Positions 8,297-17,270 are shown, numbered from the stretch's first letter. The stretch is 64,000 bases of DNA from Pseudomonadota bacterium (GCA_021848345.1 JAJZUV010000013.1:1-64000); one strand, 5' to 3'. Made by a program: numbers and translations. The notes: generated by a model not told the origin, from the sequence alone.

Positions 8297-9457
8297 TCAG
8301 AACAGGCTGGGCTGCAGCAGCGCGCGCGGCGCCACGAACTGGGTGCTGTCCAGCGCCTGCACCCGCTGCGCCAGCCCGGCGCGCCGCGCCGCGCGCGCCA
8401 CGCGCTGGCTCAGCAGTTGCGCCCAGGGACCCTGGCCGCGGAAGCGCTGGCCGAAGGTGGCGGCGTAGTCGCGCGGGGCGCGGGTTTCGTCGCCCTCGCG
8501 CGATGCCGGATCGATGCCGTGCAGGTCCTGCACCCGCGCCATGACCCGCGCCGCGCGCTCGGGGAAATGGGTCTGCAGCCAGTGCCGGAACAGCGGCGCC
8601 ACCTCCCAGGGCAGGCGCAGCACGATGTGGAACACGGCCTGCGCGCCGGCGTCGGCGGCCGCCTGCACGATGGCTTCGATGTCCCCGTCGTTCACGAAGG
8701 GAATGACCGGCGCGATGCCCACCGTCACCGGCACGCCGGCCTCTGCCAGCCTGCGCACCGCCTGCAGCCGGCGCTGCGGGGAGGCGGCGCGCGGCTCCAG
8801 GATGCGCGCCAGGGCGGGGTCCAGCGTGGTGATGCTCAGCGCGGCGTGCGCGCGACGCGCCGCCGCGGCCTCGGCCAGCAGGTCGATGTCGCGCTCGATG
8901 CCGGCCGACTTGGTGATCACCGTGTAGGGGTGGCGCGTGCGCCCGAACAGCTCCAGCACGTCACGGGTGATGCGCAACCGGCGCTCCACCGGCTGGTAGG
9001 CGTCGGTGACGCTGCCCACGGCGATGGGGCTGGGCCGGTAGCCGCGCGCGCCCAGTTCGCGCTCCAGCACTTCCACCGCATTGCGCTTGGCCACCAGCCG
9101 GGTCTCGAAGTCCAGCCCGGGCGACAGGTCGAGGTAGGCGTGGGTCGGGCGCGCGTAGCAGTAGATGCAGCCGTGCTCGCAGCCGCGGTAAGGGTTGACC
9201 GCGACCTCGAAGGGAATGTCGGGGGATTCGTTGCGGCTGAGCATCTGGCGCACCTGCTGCTCGCGCACCTCGGTGCGCGGCGCCGCGCTCGCGTCCTCCG
9301 GTTCGTCGGGAATCTCGTCCCAGCCGTCGGATTCGGCGTCGCGCCCGCATCGCTCGAAGCGGTGCGCGATGGCGACCACGGTGCCCCGCCCCTTGGCGGC
9401 CTGCGCCGTGGCGTCGGGCAGGCCGCTGGCCGGCAGGATGGGGATGGAGCGTCGCAT
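8297..9457 (-). CDS. PA0069-family radical SAM protein (SplB-like)
   Basis: 386 residues. The radical SAM cluster motif CEHGCIYC provides Cys93, Cys97 and Cys100 within NPYRGCEHGCIYCYARPTHA, a signature of the PA0069/Rv2578c group related to spore photoproduct lyase. Family proteins bind a [4Fe-4S] cluster and S-adenosylmethionine; the substrate is not established, but the similarity to SplB suggests nucleic-acid repair. A perfect LexA box lies 20-35 bases upstream of the ATG, so DNA-damage induction is likely. From memory, P. aeruginosa PA0069 was also reported LexA-regulated. The kefB-like gene ends 47 bases upstream on the same strand, and the operator lies in that gap, so this gene probably has its own promoter. 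Confidence 0.88.
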   Translation of the reverse strand: MRRSIPILPASGLPDATAQAAKGRGTVVAIAHRFERCGRDAESDGWDEIPDEPEDASAAPRTEVREQQVRQMLSRNESPDIPFEVAVNPYRGCEHGCIYCYARPTHAYLDLSPGLDFETRLVAKRNAVEVLERELGARGYRPSPIAVGSVTDAYQPVERRLRITRDVLELFGRTRHPYTVITKSAGIERDIDLLAEAAAARRAHAALSITTLDPALARILEPRAASPQRRLQAVRRLAEAGVPVTVGIAPVIPFVNDGDIEAIVQAAADAGAQAVFHIVLRLPWEVAPLFRHWLQTHFPERAARVMARVQDLHGIDPASREGDETRAPRDYAATFGQRFRGQGPWAQLLSQRVARAARRAGLAQRVQALDSTQFVAPRALLQPSLF

Positions 9458-9476
9458 CGCGTGTCTCCGCCTGAAA

Positions 9477-9492
9477 CTGTATGGAAGTACAG
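9477..9492 (-). promoter_or_regulatory. LexA-binding SOS box
   Basis: CTGTATGGAAGTACAG matches CTGT-N8-ACAG exactly, and the flanking bases extend the dyad (A before, T after). Read on the minus strand it lies 20-35 bases before the ATG of the radical SAM gene. The minus-strand sequence TATACT at its edge could be the -10 element, so LexA would occlude RNA polymerase. The -35 region, inside the end of the upstream antiporter gene, is weak. Confidence 0.75.
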
Positions 9493-9504
9493 TATACGCG
9501 GAGA

Positions 9505-11499
9505 TCAGCTTCCCCCCAGCAGTTCATCCTCCGCCAGCGCCAGTTGCTGCTGGGATCCCGACAGCACCACCGCGTCGCCCTCGCCCAGCAGCAGCGCGCC
9601 GTCGGGCTCGAGCACGCGGCCGTCGGCGCGGCGCACCTGCAGCGCCAGCGCGCCGTGCAGTTCGAGTTCCTGCAGCACCCGGCCCACGGCGCGGGCGCCG
9701 GTGGGCAGCGTGACGGTGCGCAGCCGGGGCTGCTCGGCCTGCTCCAGGCTGCCGGCGGGATCATCGAAGCCGTGGAAAAAATCCCGCAGCAGGCCGTAGC
9801 GCTCGGCCCGCGCGTCGCGCAGGCGCGCCACCACGCGCGGCAGCGGCACGCCCACCATGGCCAGGGTCTGCGAGGCCAGCATCAGCGCGCCTTCCAGCAC
9901 CTCGGGCACGACCTCGGCGGCGCCGGCGGCGCGCAGCTCGTCCAGGCTGGAGTCGTCGTGGGTGCGCACCAGCACCGGCACGCGCGGCGCATGCCGGTGC
10001 ACCAGGTCGAGCACGCGCAGCGCCGAGCGCTTGTCGACGTAGCTGATCACCACGCAACTGGCGCGCGCCAGTCCGGCGGCCTGCAGGCTGTGCAGGCGCG
10101 TGGCGTCGCCGTAGACCACGTTGCGTCCGCCGGCGGCGCTGCGCGCCACGCGCTCGGGATCCAGGTCCAGCGCGACGTAGACCACGTCCTCGTCCTGCAG
10201 CAGCCGGGCCAGGTTCTGGCCGCTGCGCCCGAAGCCGCAGATCAGCACGTGGTTCTGGGTGCGGATGGTCTTGCGCGCGATGTCGGTGAGCTGCAGCGAG
10301 GCGCGCATCCACTCGCTGGCCACCAGCTTGAGCACCAGGGCGTCGATGTGCTGGGCCAGGAAGGGCGCGGCCAGCATGGACAGCACCAGCGCGGCCAGCA
10401 GCGGGCTGAGCAGCTCCGGGGGCAGCAACTTGTAGGCGGCCGCCAGGTTCAGCAGCACGATGCCGAACTCGCCGGCCGGGCCCAGCCACAGCGCGGTGCG
10501 CAGCGCCACGCCCGGCGGCGTGCCGCGCAGCATCTCGATGCCGGCCACCAGCAGCACCTTGAGCACCAGCACGCCCAGCGCCAGCGCCAGCACCAGCCAC
10601 CAGCTGTGCAGCACGTAGCGCCAGTCGAGCATCATGCCGATGGTGATGAAGAACAGGCCCAGCAGCACGTCGCGGAAGGGCCGGATGTCGGCCTCCACCT
10701 GGTGCCGGAACTCGGTCTCGGCGATCAGCATGCCGGCCAGGAAGGCGCCCAGGGTCAGCGACAGGCCGGCCAGCTCGGTCAGCCAGGCCAGGCCCAGGGT
10801 GATGAGCAGCATGTTGAGCATGAACAGCTCGTCCGAGCGTCGGCGCACCACCAGGCGCAGCCACGGGCGCAGCAGGCGCCCGCCGGCGAGCAGGATCACC
10901 GCCAGCGCCACCACCGCCTTCAGCGCGGCCAGGGCCAGCGTGCGCCCCAGCGAGGTGCCGGGCGTGGCCAGAGCGGGGATCAGCACCAGCAGCGGCACCA
11001 CCGCCAGGTCCTGGAACAGCAGCACGCCGAGGATGTGCCGCCCGTGCTCGCTTTCCAGCTCCAGGCGGTCGGACAGCAGCTTCATGACGATGGCCGTGGA
11101 GGACATCGCCAGGATGCCGCCGGCGGCCACGCCGAAAGCCATCGGGCGCGCCCAGCGGCCCGGCACCAGCCAGCCCGCGAGCAGGCTCGCCCCCAGCACG
11201 ACCAGCATGACGGCGCCCACCTGCGCCGCCCCCAGCCCGAACACCAGCTTGCGCATGGCGCGGATCTTGGCCAGGCTGAACTCCAGCCCGATGGAGAACA
11301 TCAGGAACACCACGCCGAACTCGGCCAGGTGTTGCGCGGTGGCGGGGTCCTGCGACAGCGCGATGCCCAGCGCGTTGGGGCCGATCAGCGCGCCCGCGGC
11401 CAGGTAGCCGAGCATGGCCGGCAGTTGCAGCAGGCGAAACACCACCACGCCGGCGACCGCGGCGACCAGCAGCAGGAGGGTGACTTGAAGACCGTGCAT
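9505..11499 (-). CDS. KefB/KefC-type monovalent cation:proton antiporter
   Basis: 664 residues from ATG 11499 (MHGLQVTLLLLVAAVAG). The frame is open further upstream, but that part lies within the antisense frame of the MFS gene. Residues about 1-390 form a CPA2 exchanger domain with a dozen hydrophobic helices (GYLAAGALIGPNALG, LAEFGVVFLMFSIGLE). From about residue 415 there is an RCK/TrkA-N Rossmann domain (HVLICGFGRSGQNLARLL) whose GxGxxG binds nucleotide. The last about 90 residues (GARAVGRVLQELELHG...GDAVVLSG) look like a TrkA-C domain. Family members exchange K+ for H+ and protect against electrophiles or pH stress. A glutathione-binding control is known for E. coli KefB/C but not shown here. 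It lies 77 bases downstream of the MFS gene. Confidence 0.9.
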   Translation of the reverse strand: MHGLQVTLLLLVAAVAGVVVFRLLQLPAMLGYLAAGALIGPNALGIALSQDPATAQHLAEFGVVFLMFSIGLEFSLAKIRAMRKLVFGLGAAQVGAVMLVVLGASLLAGWLVPGRWARPMAFGVAAGGILAMSSTAIVMKLLSDRLELESEHGRHILGVLLFQDLAVVPLLVLIPALATPGTSLGRTLALAALKAVVALAVILLAGGRLLRPWLRLVVRRRSDELFMLNMLLITLGLAWLTELAGLSLTLGAFLAGMLIAETEFRHQVEADIRPFRDVLLGLFFITIGMMLDWRYVLHSWWLVLALALGVLVLKVLLVAGIEMLRGTPPGVALRTALWLGPAGEFGIVLLNLAAAYKLLPPELLSPLLAALVLSMLAAPFLAQHIDALVLKLVASEWMRASLQLTDIARKTIRTQNHVLICGFGRSGQNLARLLQDEDVVYVALDLDPERVARSAAGGRNVVYGDATRLHSLQAAGLARASCVVISYVDKRSALRVLDLVHRHAPRVPVLVRTHDDSSLDELRAAGAAEVVPEVLEGALMLASQTLAMVGVPLPRVVARLRDARAERYGLLRDFFHGFDDPAGSLEQAEQPRLRTVTLPTGARAVGRVLQELELHGALALQVRRADGRVLEPDGALLLGEGDAVVLSGSQQQLALAEDELLGGS

Positions 11500-11504
11500 G
11501 CGCG

Positions 11505-11527
11505 GGGCGGGAGAACGCGCTCCGCCC
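11505..11527 (-). terminator. GC-rich hairpin between the MFS and antiporter genes
   Basis: An 8-bp stem with a one-base bulge (11505-11513 with 11520-11527) and a 6-base loop sits in the 77-base gap downstream of the MFS stop at 11577 and just before the antiporter ATG. There is no T-tract. It may be a terminator, or a structure affecting translation of the antiporter, which lacks an obvious Shine-Dalgarno sequence. Confidence 0.3.
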
Positions 11528-11576
11528 GCGAAGGCAGCGGAGCCGCCCGACACAGCATAAGCGAAGGGCCCGACGC

Positions 11577-12854
11577 TCAGGGCCGCGCGTCTTCTATTCC
11601 ACCAAAAAAGCCCCGGTATGCGAGCAGGTAGGCCCCCTGGAACACCCCCGCCACGAGGAAGGGCGCGACCAGCCAGCCGCGCGCCAGCATGAGTCCGGAC
11701 AGCGCCGGGCCGATCGCCCGCGGCACCATCACCGACACGTTGTTCACGGTGGCGGCCAGGCCGCGCCGGCCTTCGTCGGTCAGGCCCACGACCAGCGCCT
11801 GGCGCACGCCGATGGTGCCGCGGTTGAAGGCCGAGCGCACGGCCCAGCCCACCGCCGCCAGGCCGAACCACGGACTCAGCGGCGTGAGCAGCAGCAGCGC
11901 CAGCCCCACCGCGCGCATGTACACGACGGTGTCCACCAGCCCGAGGCGCCTGGACAGGTGGCGCGCCAGCTGCGCCCCGAGCGCGGCGCACACAAAACCC
12001 GCGGCCAGCGCCGGTCCGATGCTGGCCGGGCCATGGTCGAAGCGCAATGCGAACCAGTAGGCCATCCAGGGTGCCACCATGCCGATGCCCAGGCCGTTGA
12101 AACCGTTGGCCACCGCCAGGCGCAGCAGCATGCGGTTCTGCTCGCGGCGGGCCGATCCCGTGGCTTGCGTGGCTTGCGCCGCTCGGGTGGATGGCGCGAC
12201 GGCCGCGGCCTCGGGCTGCGCGGGCGTCGGCGCCGCGCGCGCGGAACGCTCGGCATGGTCGGGCGCCTTCCACACCAGCCACATGCCGATCATCGAGCCC
12301 AGCAGGGGCAGCACGAACAGCGGACGGAAGGCCAGCGCCCCGGGCAACTCGCGCTGCCACAACGCGGGCAGCGCCGCCAGCAGCGCGCCCACGGCCATGC
12401 CCCAGAAGCCCAGCGCGGCGTTCAGGCTGAACACCCGCGGGCGGTCCGCGGGGGTCAGGTCCTGCGCCAGCCAGGCCTGCTCCAGCGGCCCGAAGGGGCC
12501 CGCGGCGCCGTTGGCACCCCGCCCGAAACCGCCGAGCAGCGCGCCCAGGCCCAGCACCCAGGGCTGGGAGCTGCACAGCGCGAGCAAGGCGCTGAGCAGC
12601 GCCACGGCCTCATAGGCCAGCAGGAAGTGGCGACGTCCGAAACGGTCGCTGGCCGGGCCCACCAGCAGGGTCAGCGCCACCGCGACGAACAGCGCCGCCG
12701 AAAGCACCGCGCCGATGCTGGTCGCTCCCCAGCCCAGCGCGTGCAGGTACAGCGTGAAGCCCACCACCAGCGCACCCTGGCCCACGGCGCGGGCGAACCG
12801 CGCCCCCATCAACAGGGGCACCGCGCGCGGCAGCCGGCCTTCGGGTCTGACCAT
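11577..12854 (-). CDS. Major facilitator superfamily permease
   Basis: 425 residues with about twelve transmembrane segments in two halves, split by a polar Ala/Pro/Gln-rich central loop (around residues 205-240). The loop between helices 2 and 3 carries the MFS signature as GPASDRFGRRHFLL (about residues 66-79). Helix-rich blocks RFARAVGQGALVVGFTLYL and NGLGIGMVAPWMAYWFA fit a DHA-type exporter. No substrate-specific motif is recognisable. It starts 15 bases downstream of the tlpA-like stop codon, so the two may be co-transcribed. Confidence 0.87.
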   Translation of the reverse strand: MVRPEGRLPRAVPLLMGARFARAVGQGALVVGFTLYLHALGWGATSIGAVLSAALFVAVALTLLVGPASDRFGRRHFLLAYEAVALLSALLALCSSQPWVLGLGALLGGFGRGANGAAGPFGPLEQAWLAQDLTPADRPRVFSLNAALGFWGMAVGALLAALPALWQRELPGALAFRPLFVLPLLGSMIGMWLVWKAPDHAERSARAAPTPAQPEAAAVAPSTRAAQATQATGSARREQNRMLLRLAVANGFNGLGIGMVAPWMAYWFALRFDHGPASIGPALAAGFVCAALGAQLARHLSRRLGLVDTVVYMRAVGLALLLLTPLSPWFGLAAVGWAVRSAFNRGTIGVRQALVVGLTDEGRRGLAATVNNVSVMVPRAIGPALSGLMLARGWLVAPFLVAGVFQGAYLLAYRGFFGGIEDARP

Positions 12855-12869
12855 CGGACGACCCGGACC

Positions 12870-13466
12870 TCAACCGTGCCCGGCCACCCGCATCGCGCCC
12901 GCGACGGCGGGGGCGGGCTGGGCCATGTAGTGGCGCAGCTGGGCGATCACGCTGGGCTGGTCCCAGTCCTGCGGGCCGAGGGTGCGCGAGATCTCGCGGC
13001 CCTGCTTGTCGATCAGGATGGTGGTCGGCGTGCCCAGGATGTTCAGCCCGTCGAGCACCTTGGTCGTCGGGTCGACGTACACGGGCAGGTGGTCGATGAA
13101 ATTGTCCTGGTAGAAGCTCTGCACGGCGAACACCCCGCCCTTGTCCACCGACAGCGGCAGCACCGCGAAGTCCTTGCCGCCGAGCAATTCCTGCAGCTTG
13201 TTCAGCGTGGGCATTTCCTTCACGCAGGGCGGGCACCAGGTGGCCCACACGTTGAGCAGCACCACCTTGCCGCGGAAGGCCGCCAGGCTGGTGGGCTTGC
13301 CCTGCGCGTTCAGGAAGGACAGCGCCGGCAAGGGGCGCGGCTGCGGATAGGGGGTGAAGCGAAAGCCGTTGGCGGCCTGCGCCGCCGACGCGCCGAGGGC
13401 TGCGCTCAACGACAGACCCAGCGCCGCGACCAGGCGTCGGCGCCGGCTGGAAAAACTGCTGGACAT
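12870..13466 (-). CDS. TlpA-family periplasmic thiol-disulfide oxidoreductase
   Basis: 198 residues from ATG 13466, chosen because GGGAG lies 7 bases upstream. An upstream start at 13496 would put a polar tail before the signal. Residues 1-32 form a signal peptide with an Arg-rich n-region and AQA cleavage site. The thioredoxin fold follows, with active site WCPPC (Cys78, Cys81) and the cis-Pro segment GTPTTILIDKQG. TlpA/ResA proteins keep periplasmic thiols reduced, for example in cytochrome c or oxidase assembly. No cytochrome genes are nearby, so the partner is unknown. Confidence 0.9.
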   Translation of the reverse strand: MSSSFSSRRRRLVAALGLSLSAALGASAAQAANGFRFTPYPQPRPLPALSFLNAQGKPTSLAAFRGKVVLLNVWATWCPPCVKEMPTLNKLQELLGGKDFAVLPLSVDKGGVFAVQSFYQDNFIDHLPVYVDPTTKVLDGLNILGTPTTILIDKQGREISRTLGPQDWDQPSVIAQLRHYMAQPAPAVAGAMRVAGHG

Positions 13467-13562
13467 GCACGATCTCCCGCGAAAGGATCCCGGCACGCGC
13501 GGCTCGTTGCGGCTCGCGGCGGACCGGTATCCGGGGAGTTTATTAGGCTTTGCGAATATTCG

Positions 13563-13583
13563 CCCGCCCCTGCGCGGGGCGGG
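13563..13583 (-). terminator. Hairpin directly after the penicillin-binding protein stop codon
   Basis: CCCGCCCC (13563-13570) pairs with GGGGCGGG (13576-13583) around a TGCGC loop, ending one base from the minus-strand stop codon at 13584-13586. On the minus strand the stem is followed by A/T-rich sequence (GAATATTCGCAAAG) but not a run of T. It is placed to terminate the penicillin-binding protein transcript before tlpA. Confidence 0.5.
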
Positions 13584-16130
13584 TCAATGCTGGGGCGCGC
13601 CGGTCGAGGGCAGCACCACGTAGGGCGCGTTGCCGGCGACGCCCGGATGGGGCGTCTGCGGCGCCGTGGGTGTCGCGGGCGCCGGCGCCGGATGCCCGAA
13701 CAGGCCGCCGAGGAAGCCCCCCGACGACGGCGGGGGCGCGCCGCCCGCCGGGTCCAGCGGAGGATATTGCTGCAGGAAGTAGCCCTGCACCGCGTTGGGC
13801 ACCGCGAAACTGCCCACCGAGGCGAATCCGGTGGCCGGGTTCACCGGCACCTGCACCACGTCCGGCGGGGCCACCCAGGGCTGGTCCGGATCGGCCGCCG
13901 CCGCCACGCGCATGTAGGACATCCAGATGGGCAGCGACACGGCCGCCCCCTGCTGGCCGCGCCCCAGGCTGCGCGGGGTGTTGTAGCCCACCCAGGCGAC
14001 CGCCACGCGGTCGTGGTCGAAGCCGTCGAACCAGGCGTCGCGGAAATCCGAGGTGGTGCCGGTCTTGCCCGCCAGGTCCGAGCGGCCCAGCGCGCGCGCC
14101 GCCGCGCCGGTGCCCTTGGCGATGACCTGCTGCATCATGCGCGTGAGCAGGAAGGCGTTGCCGGGGCTGATGATGCGAGGCGAATCGGCGTCGCCCAGGA
14201 CCACCTTGGGCTCCTGGTAGATCACCGCGCCGTGGGCATCGACGATCTTCTCGATCAGGCGCGGCTGCACCAGGTAGCCGCCGTTGGCGAACACCGAATA
14301 GGCGCGCGTCATCTGCAACGGCGTGAAGCTGCCGGCGCCCAGCACCATGGTCGGGTACGGCGGGATCTGGTCCAGCGGCAACCCGAACTGCGAGGCATGG
14401 AAACGCGCGTAGGGCACGCCCACGGCCAGCACCACGCGCACCGCGGCGATGTTGTCCGAGCGCGCCAGCGCCTCGGCCGCCGGCATCGGGCCGATGGATT
14501 CCTTCTCGTAATTGTGCGGCTGCCACAGGGGCTGGTTGGGCCCCGGGTTGATGGAGATCGGCGAGTCGTCGATGATGGTCGTCGGCGCCAGGCCCTCGGC
14601 CACCGCGGCCGAATAGATGAAGGGCTTGAAGCTCGAACCCGGCTGGCGGTAGGCCTGGTTGACGTGGTCGAACTTGTCGTGGGTGAAGTCGAAGCCGCCC
14701 ACCCAGGCCTGCACCGCCCCGGTCTGCGGCTGCATGGACACCAGCGCCGACTGCGCCAGCGGGATCTGCGCCACCTGCGGCCCCTGCGGGGTCTGCATCA
14801 GGCGCAGCACCGAGCCGACCTCGATGCGCTTGGCCTGCGGCGCGCGCGGCTCCAGCCCGGGGCGGCAGAAGGCCAGCGCGGCCCCGCTCAGGGTCTGCAC
14901 CGAGCCGTCGCGCCGCAGCACTTCGACGCCGTGCGGCGAGACCTGCAGCACCACCGCCGGCGCCAGGCCGCCCACGTCGTGCATGCGGCGCAGCGCCTTG
15001 GCGGCGGCCTCGCGCGCGCCGTCGGCCGGCAGCGTCACGTGGCCTTCCGGCCCGCGCCAGCCCATGCGATGGTCATAGGCCAGCAGGCCGGCGCGCAAGG
15101 CAGCATTGGCCGCCGTCTGGTCCTTGTCCACCAGGGTGGTGGTGACCTTGTAGCCGTCGGTGTAGGCGGCCTCGCCGAAGCGCGCGACCATGATCTGGCG
15201 CACCAGCTCGGCCGCGTAGTCCGCGTCCACGCTGTAATGCAGCGCGCCCTGGCCCGACACCACGTCCAGCGGCGCGGCCAGCGCCTGCTCGTACTGCTCG
15301 CGCGTGATGTCGTGCAAGGCCAGCATGCGGCCCAGCACGTAATGCTGGCGCCACACGGCCAGCTTCAGGTTGCTCTGCGGGTTGTAGGCCGACGGCGCCT
15401 GGGGCAGCCCGGCCAGCACGGCCATCTGCGCCAGGCTGAGCTGCTGCAGCGGCTTGCCGTAGTACACCTGCGCGGCGGCGGCGAAACCGTAGGCGCGCTG
15501 GCCCAGGTAGACCTGGTTGATGTAGCGGTCGAGGATCTGGTCCTTGCTGAGGGTGTTCTCGATCTTGTAGGCGAGCAGGGTCTCGACCAGCTTGCGCAGC
15601 GGGGTCTTCTCCGGCGACAGGTAGAAGTCCCGCGCCACCTGCATGGTGATGGTCGATGCGCCCTGCACCGCGCCGCCGGCGCCGAAGTCGGCCAGCGCGG
15701 CGCGCACCACGCCGGCGAAGTCGATCGCGCCGTGCTCGAAGAAGCGCGAGTCCTCGGCCGCCAGCACCGCCTGCTTGAGCAACGGGGGCACCTGGTCGTA
15801 GGCGATCACGGCGCGGCGTTGCACGCCGAACTCGCCGATCAGCGTGCCGTTGGCGCTGTACACGCGCAGCGGCAGGTCGGGGCGGTAGTCGGTGACCTCG
15901 GTCAGGTCGGGCAGGCGCGGCCACAACAGGATCACCGCCAGGCCCAGGTACAGGGTACCGGCCACGCCGAGCAGCACCAGGCCGAGCAGCAGGAGTTGCC
16001 AGCGCGGCCTGCGCCGCGGCGGCGCGGAGCGGCCGCCGCCGGAGCCGGAGGAATTCTTGCGCGGCGGGGGCGCGCGGCGGGACGCGTCGCCCCGCGGCGC
16101 CCGATGCGCGTCGAAAGTGGGTTCCGTCAT
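13584..16130 (-). CDS. Class A penicillin-binding protein (PBP1a-type transglycosylase/transpeptidase)
   Basis: 848 residues from ATG 16130 (MTEPTFDAHR); the open frame upstream lacks sense as protein. A basic Ser/Gly/Pro-rich cytoplasmic tail (residues 1-44) precedes one transmembrane helix at about 45-70. The GT51 glycosyltransferase domain has its catalytic Glu in AAEDSRFFEHGAIDF (about residue 126) and GASTITMQVARDFYL. The transpeptidase domain has SxxK in PGSSFKPF (about residue 498), the SxN-type SDN in ARSDNIAAVR, and KTGTTSDFRDAWF near residue 700. A Pro/Gly-rich tail ends the protein. It polymerises and cross-links peptidoglycan at the inner membrane. A hairpin follows the stop codon, suggesting a single-gene transcript. 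Confidence 0.95.
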   Translation of the reverse strand: MTEPTFDAHRAPRGDASRRAPPPRKNSSGSGGGRSAPPRRRPRWQLLLLGLVLLGVAGTLYLGLAVILLWPRLPDLTEVTDYRPDLPLRVYSANGTLIGEFGVQRRAVIAYDQVPPLLKQAVLAAEDSRFFEHGAIDFAGVVRAALADFGAGGAVQGASTITMQVARDFYLSPEKTPLRKLVETLLAYKIENTLSKDQILDRYINQVYLGQRAYGFAAAAQVYYGKPLQQLSLAQMAVLAGLPQAPSAYNPQSNLKLAVWRQHYVLGRMLALHDITREQYEQALAAPLDVVSGQGALHYSVDADYAAELVRQIMVARFGEAAYTDGYKVTTTLVDKDQTAANAALRAGLLAYDHRMGWRGPEGHVTLPADGAREAAAKALRRMHDVGGLAPAVVLQVSPHGVEVLRRDGSVQTLSGAALAFCRPGLEPRAPQAKRIEVGSVLRLMQTPQGPQVAQIPLAQSALVSMQPQTGAVQAWVGGFDFTHDKFDHVNQAYRQPGSSFKPFIYSAAVAEGLAPTTIIDDSPISINPGPNQPLWQPHNYEKESIGPMPAAEALARSDNIAAVRVVLAVGVPYARFHASQFGLPLDQIPPYPTMVLGAGSFTPLQMTRAYSVFANGGYLVQPRLIEKIVDAHGAVIYQEPKVVLGDADSPRIISPGNAFLLTRMMQQVIAKGTGAAARALGRSDLAGKTGTTSDFRDAWFDGFDHDRVAVAWVGYNTPRSLGRGQQGAAVSLPIWMSYMRVAAAADPDQPWVAPPDVVQVPVNPATGFASVGSFAVPNAVQGYFLQQYPPLDPAGGAPPPSSGGFLGGLFGHPAPAPATPTAPQTPHPGVAGNAPYVVLPSTGAPQH

Positions 16131-16253
16131 GACAGCGGCGCATGATAGCCGCCAGCGTGCGGGCGCTGGTGGACTACGCCCTTGCGCCGTCTCGCGGCGC
16201 GCACGCGTGGCCGGGGCGCGAAGCCCCCCGCCCACGCGATGCCCGGGCCCGGA

Positions 16254-16775
16254 TCAGCGCGACTGGTAGTACCCGGGAGGAGGCGGCGGCGGATTGCCGG
16301 CCGGCGGAGGCGGCGCGTACGACGGCGCCGGCTCGTAGCGCGGAGCGCGGTAGCCGGGCACCTGCGCGCCCTTGGTGTACATGCACTGCTCGTAGGCGTG
16401 GTTGTAGGCCTGCTGCGCGGTCATCTGCTGGCCGCTGTAGCTGCCCGCGCCGCCGGCCGAACCGGCCAGCAGGCCGACGCCCGCGCCGACCGCCGCGCCG
16501 TTGTGGTTGCCGCCGATCAGCGCGCCGGCCGCGGCGCCCAGCAGCGCGCCCGCGGCTCCGGAGACCACGCCCGACTGGGTCGCGCTGCTCTGGTAGGCGG
16601 CAGACTGCTGCTGCGCGAAGGAGCGACAGGTGGCGTCGATGGCCTGGAATTGCTCCAGGGGCATGCCGGGAGCCGGCATCACGTTCACGGTCGGGCCCAT
16701 CGGGGCGCTGGCGCAGCCGCCGAGCAGCCAAGCCGAGCCCAGCATCGCGGGCAGGAGGAGTTTGCGCAGTTTCAT
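16254..16775 (-). CDS. Small glycine-zipper lipoprotein
   Basis: 173 residues from ATG 16775. A signal peptide ends in lipobox LGGC (Cys about 21). A single glycine-zipper hairpin follows (SGAAGALLGAAAGALIGG, then GAAVGAGVGLLAGSAGG; about residues 70-105), of the kind that packs helices in or across the outer membrane. The C-terminal third is Tyr/Pro/Gly-rich (APPPPAGNPPPPPPGYY). Four bases separate it from the next minus-strand gene upstream, so the two are probably one transcript. Glycine-zipper lipoproteins are common envelope-stress proteins; a specific function is not known. Confidence 0.8.
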   Translation of the reverse strand: MKLRKLLLPAMLGSAWLLGGCASAPMGPTVNVMPAPGMPLEQFQAIDATCRSFAQQQSAAYQSSATQSGVVSGAAGALLGAAAGALIGGNHNGAAVGAGVGLLAGSAGGAGSYSGQQMTAQQAYNHAYEQCMYTKGAQVPGYRAPRYEPAPSYAPPPPAGNPPPPPPGYYQSR

Positions 16776-16779
16776 GATG

Positions 16780-17199
16780 TCAATGGGATGTAGGCGCCGG
16801 AGCGACGCGCGCCGGAACCGGTGTCCAGCCCCCCGGGCAATTCGGCACGCTCGGATAGTAGCCCGCCGGGTTCTGGCAGTAGTACCAGAAGGACTCCGGC
16901 GGCGGCCCCAGCGGGCGCGGGGCCTCGTAGACCACCGGCGGGGGCTGGTAGGCCGGCACCACGACGGTGGGCGGGGCGTAGTAGTACGAGGGCCCCGGCC
17001 ACCAGCCGGGCCCCCAGTACCCGGGACCCCAATAGCCCGGGCCGCCCCAGTAGCCGGGCGCCCCGATGCCGATGCCCACCGACCAGTGCACGTGCGCCGA
17101 AGCCGGCGCCGCCGCGCCCAGCGCGAGGGTCGCCCCCAGCGTCGCCAGCGCGAGCAGGCGCCGCGCACCGCGCCGCGGGGCTCGCTTGTCATGATTCAT
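16780..17199 (-). CDS. Small secreted Gly/Pro/Tyr/Trp-rich protein with a YC...GYYP...C motif
   Basis: 139 residues from ATG 17199, with GGAG five bases upstream. A signal peptide ends near ASAHVHW (cleavage about residue 36). Then comes a short tandem array of GYWGPG-like units (about residues 46-66: GYWGGP, GYWGPG, GYWGPG). The C-terminal motif WYYCQNPAGYYPSVPNC (about 105-121) has two cysteines that could form a disulfide. The motif recurs in uncharacterised envelope proteins of Burkholderiales, from my recollection of the group. Function unknown. It is coupled to the downstream glycine-zipper lipoprotein (4-base gap). Confidence 0.75.
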   Translation of the reverse strand: MNHDKRAPRRGARRLLALATLGATLALGAAAPASAHVHWSVGIGIGAPGYWGGPGYWGPGYWGPGWWPGPSYYYAPPTVVVPAYQPPPVVYEAPRPLGPPPESFWYYCQNPAGYYPSVPNCPGGWTPVPARVAPAPTSH

Positions 17200-17270
17200 G
17201 GTTCACTCCAGCAGGAGCGTTTATAACGCGCCGGCCGCCGGTTCTGCCGACAGCCGGCGTGAGTCGGACG

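Noticed and set aside
7219-8544. A 441-codon plus-strand frame across the EamA gene
   Set aside because: The product is Gln/His/Ala-rich with no fold signature, while the minus-strand frame encodes a well-formed ten-helix transporter.
13552-13563. 12-bp palindrome GCGAATATTCGC as an operator for tlpA
   Set aside because: It abuts the terminator-like hairpin of the penicillin-binding protein gene and lies about 85 bases from tlpA; I treat it as part of the terminator surroundings.
11958-16145. A 1395-codon open frame on the plus strand
   Set aside because: It runs antisense to the MFS, TlpA and penicillin-binding protein genes and translates to His/Arg/Gln-rich low complexity, a GC-rich third-position artefact.
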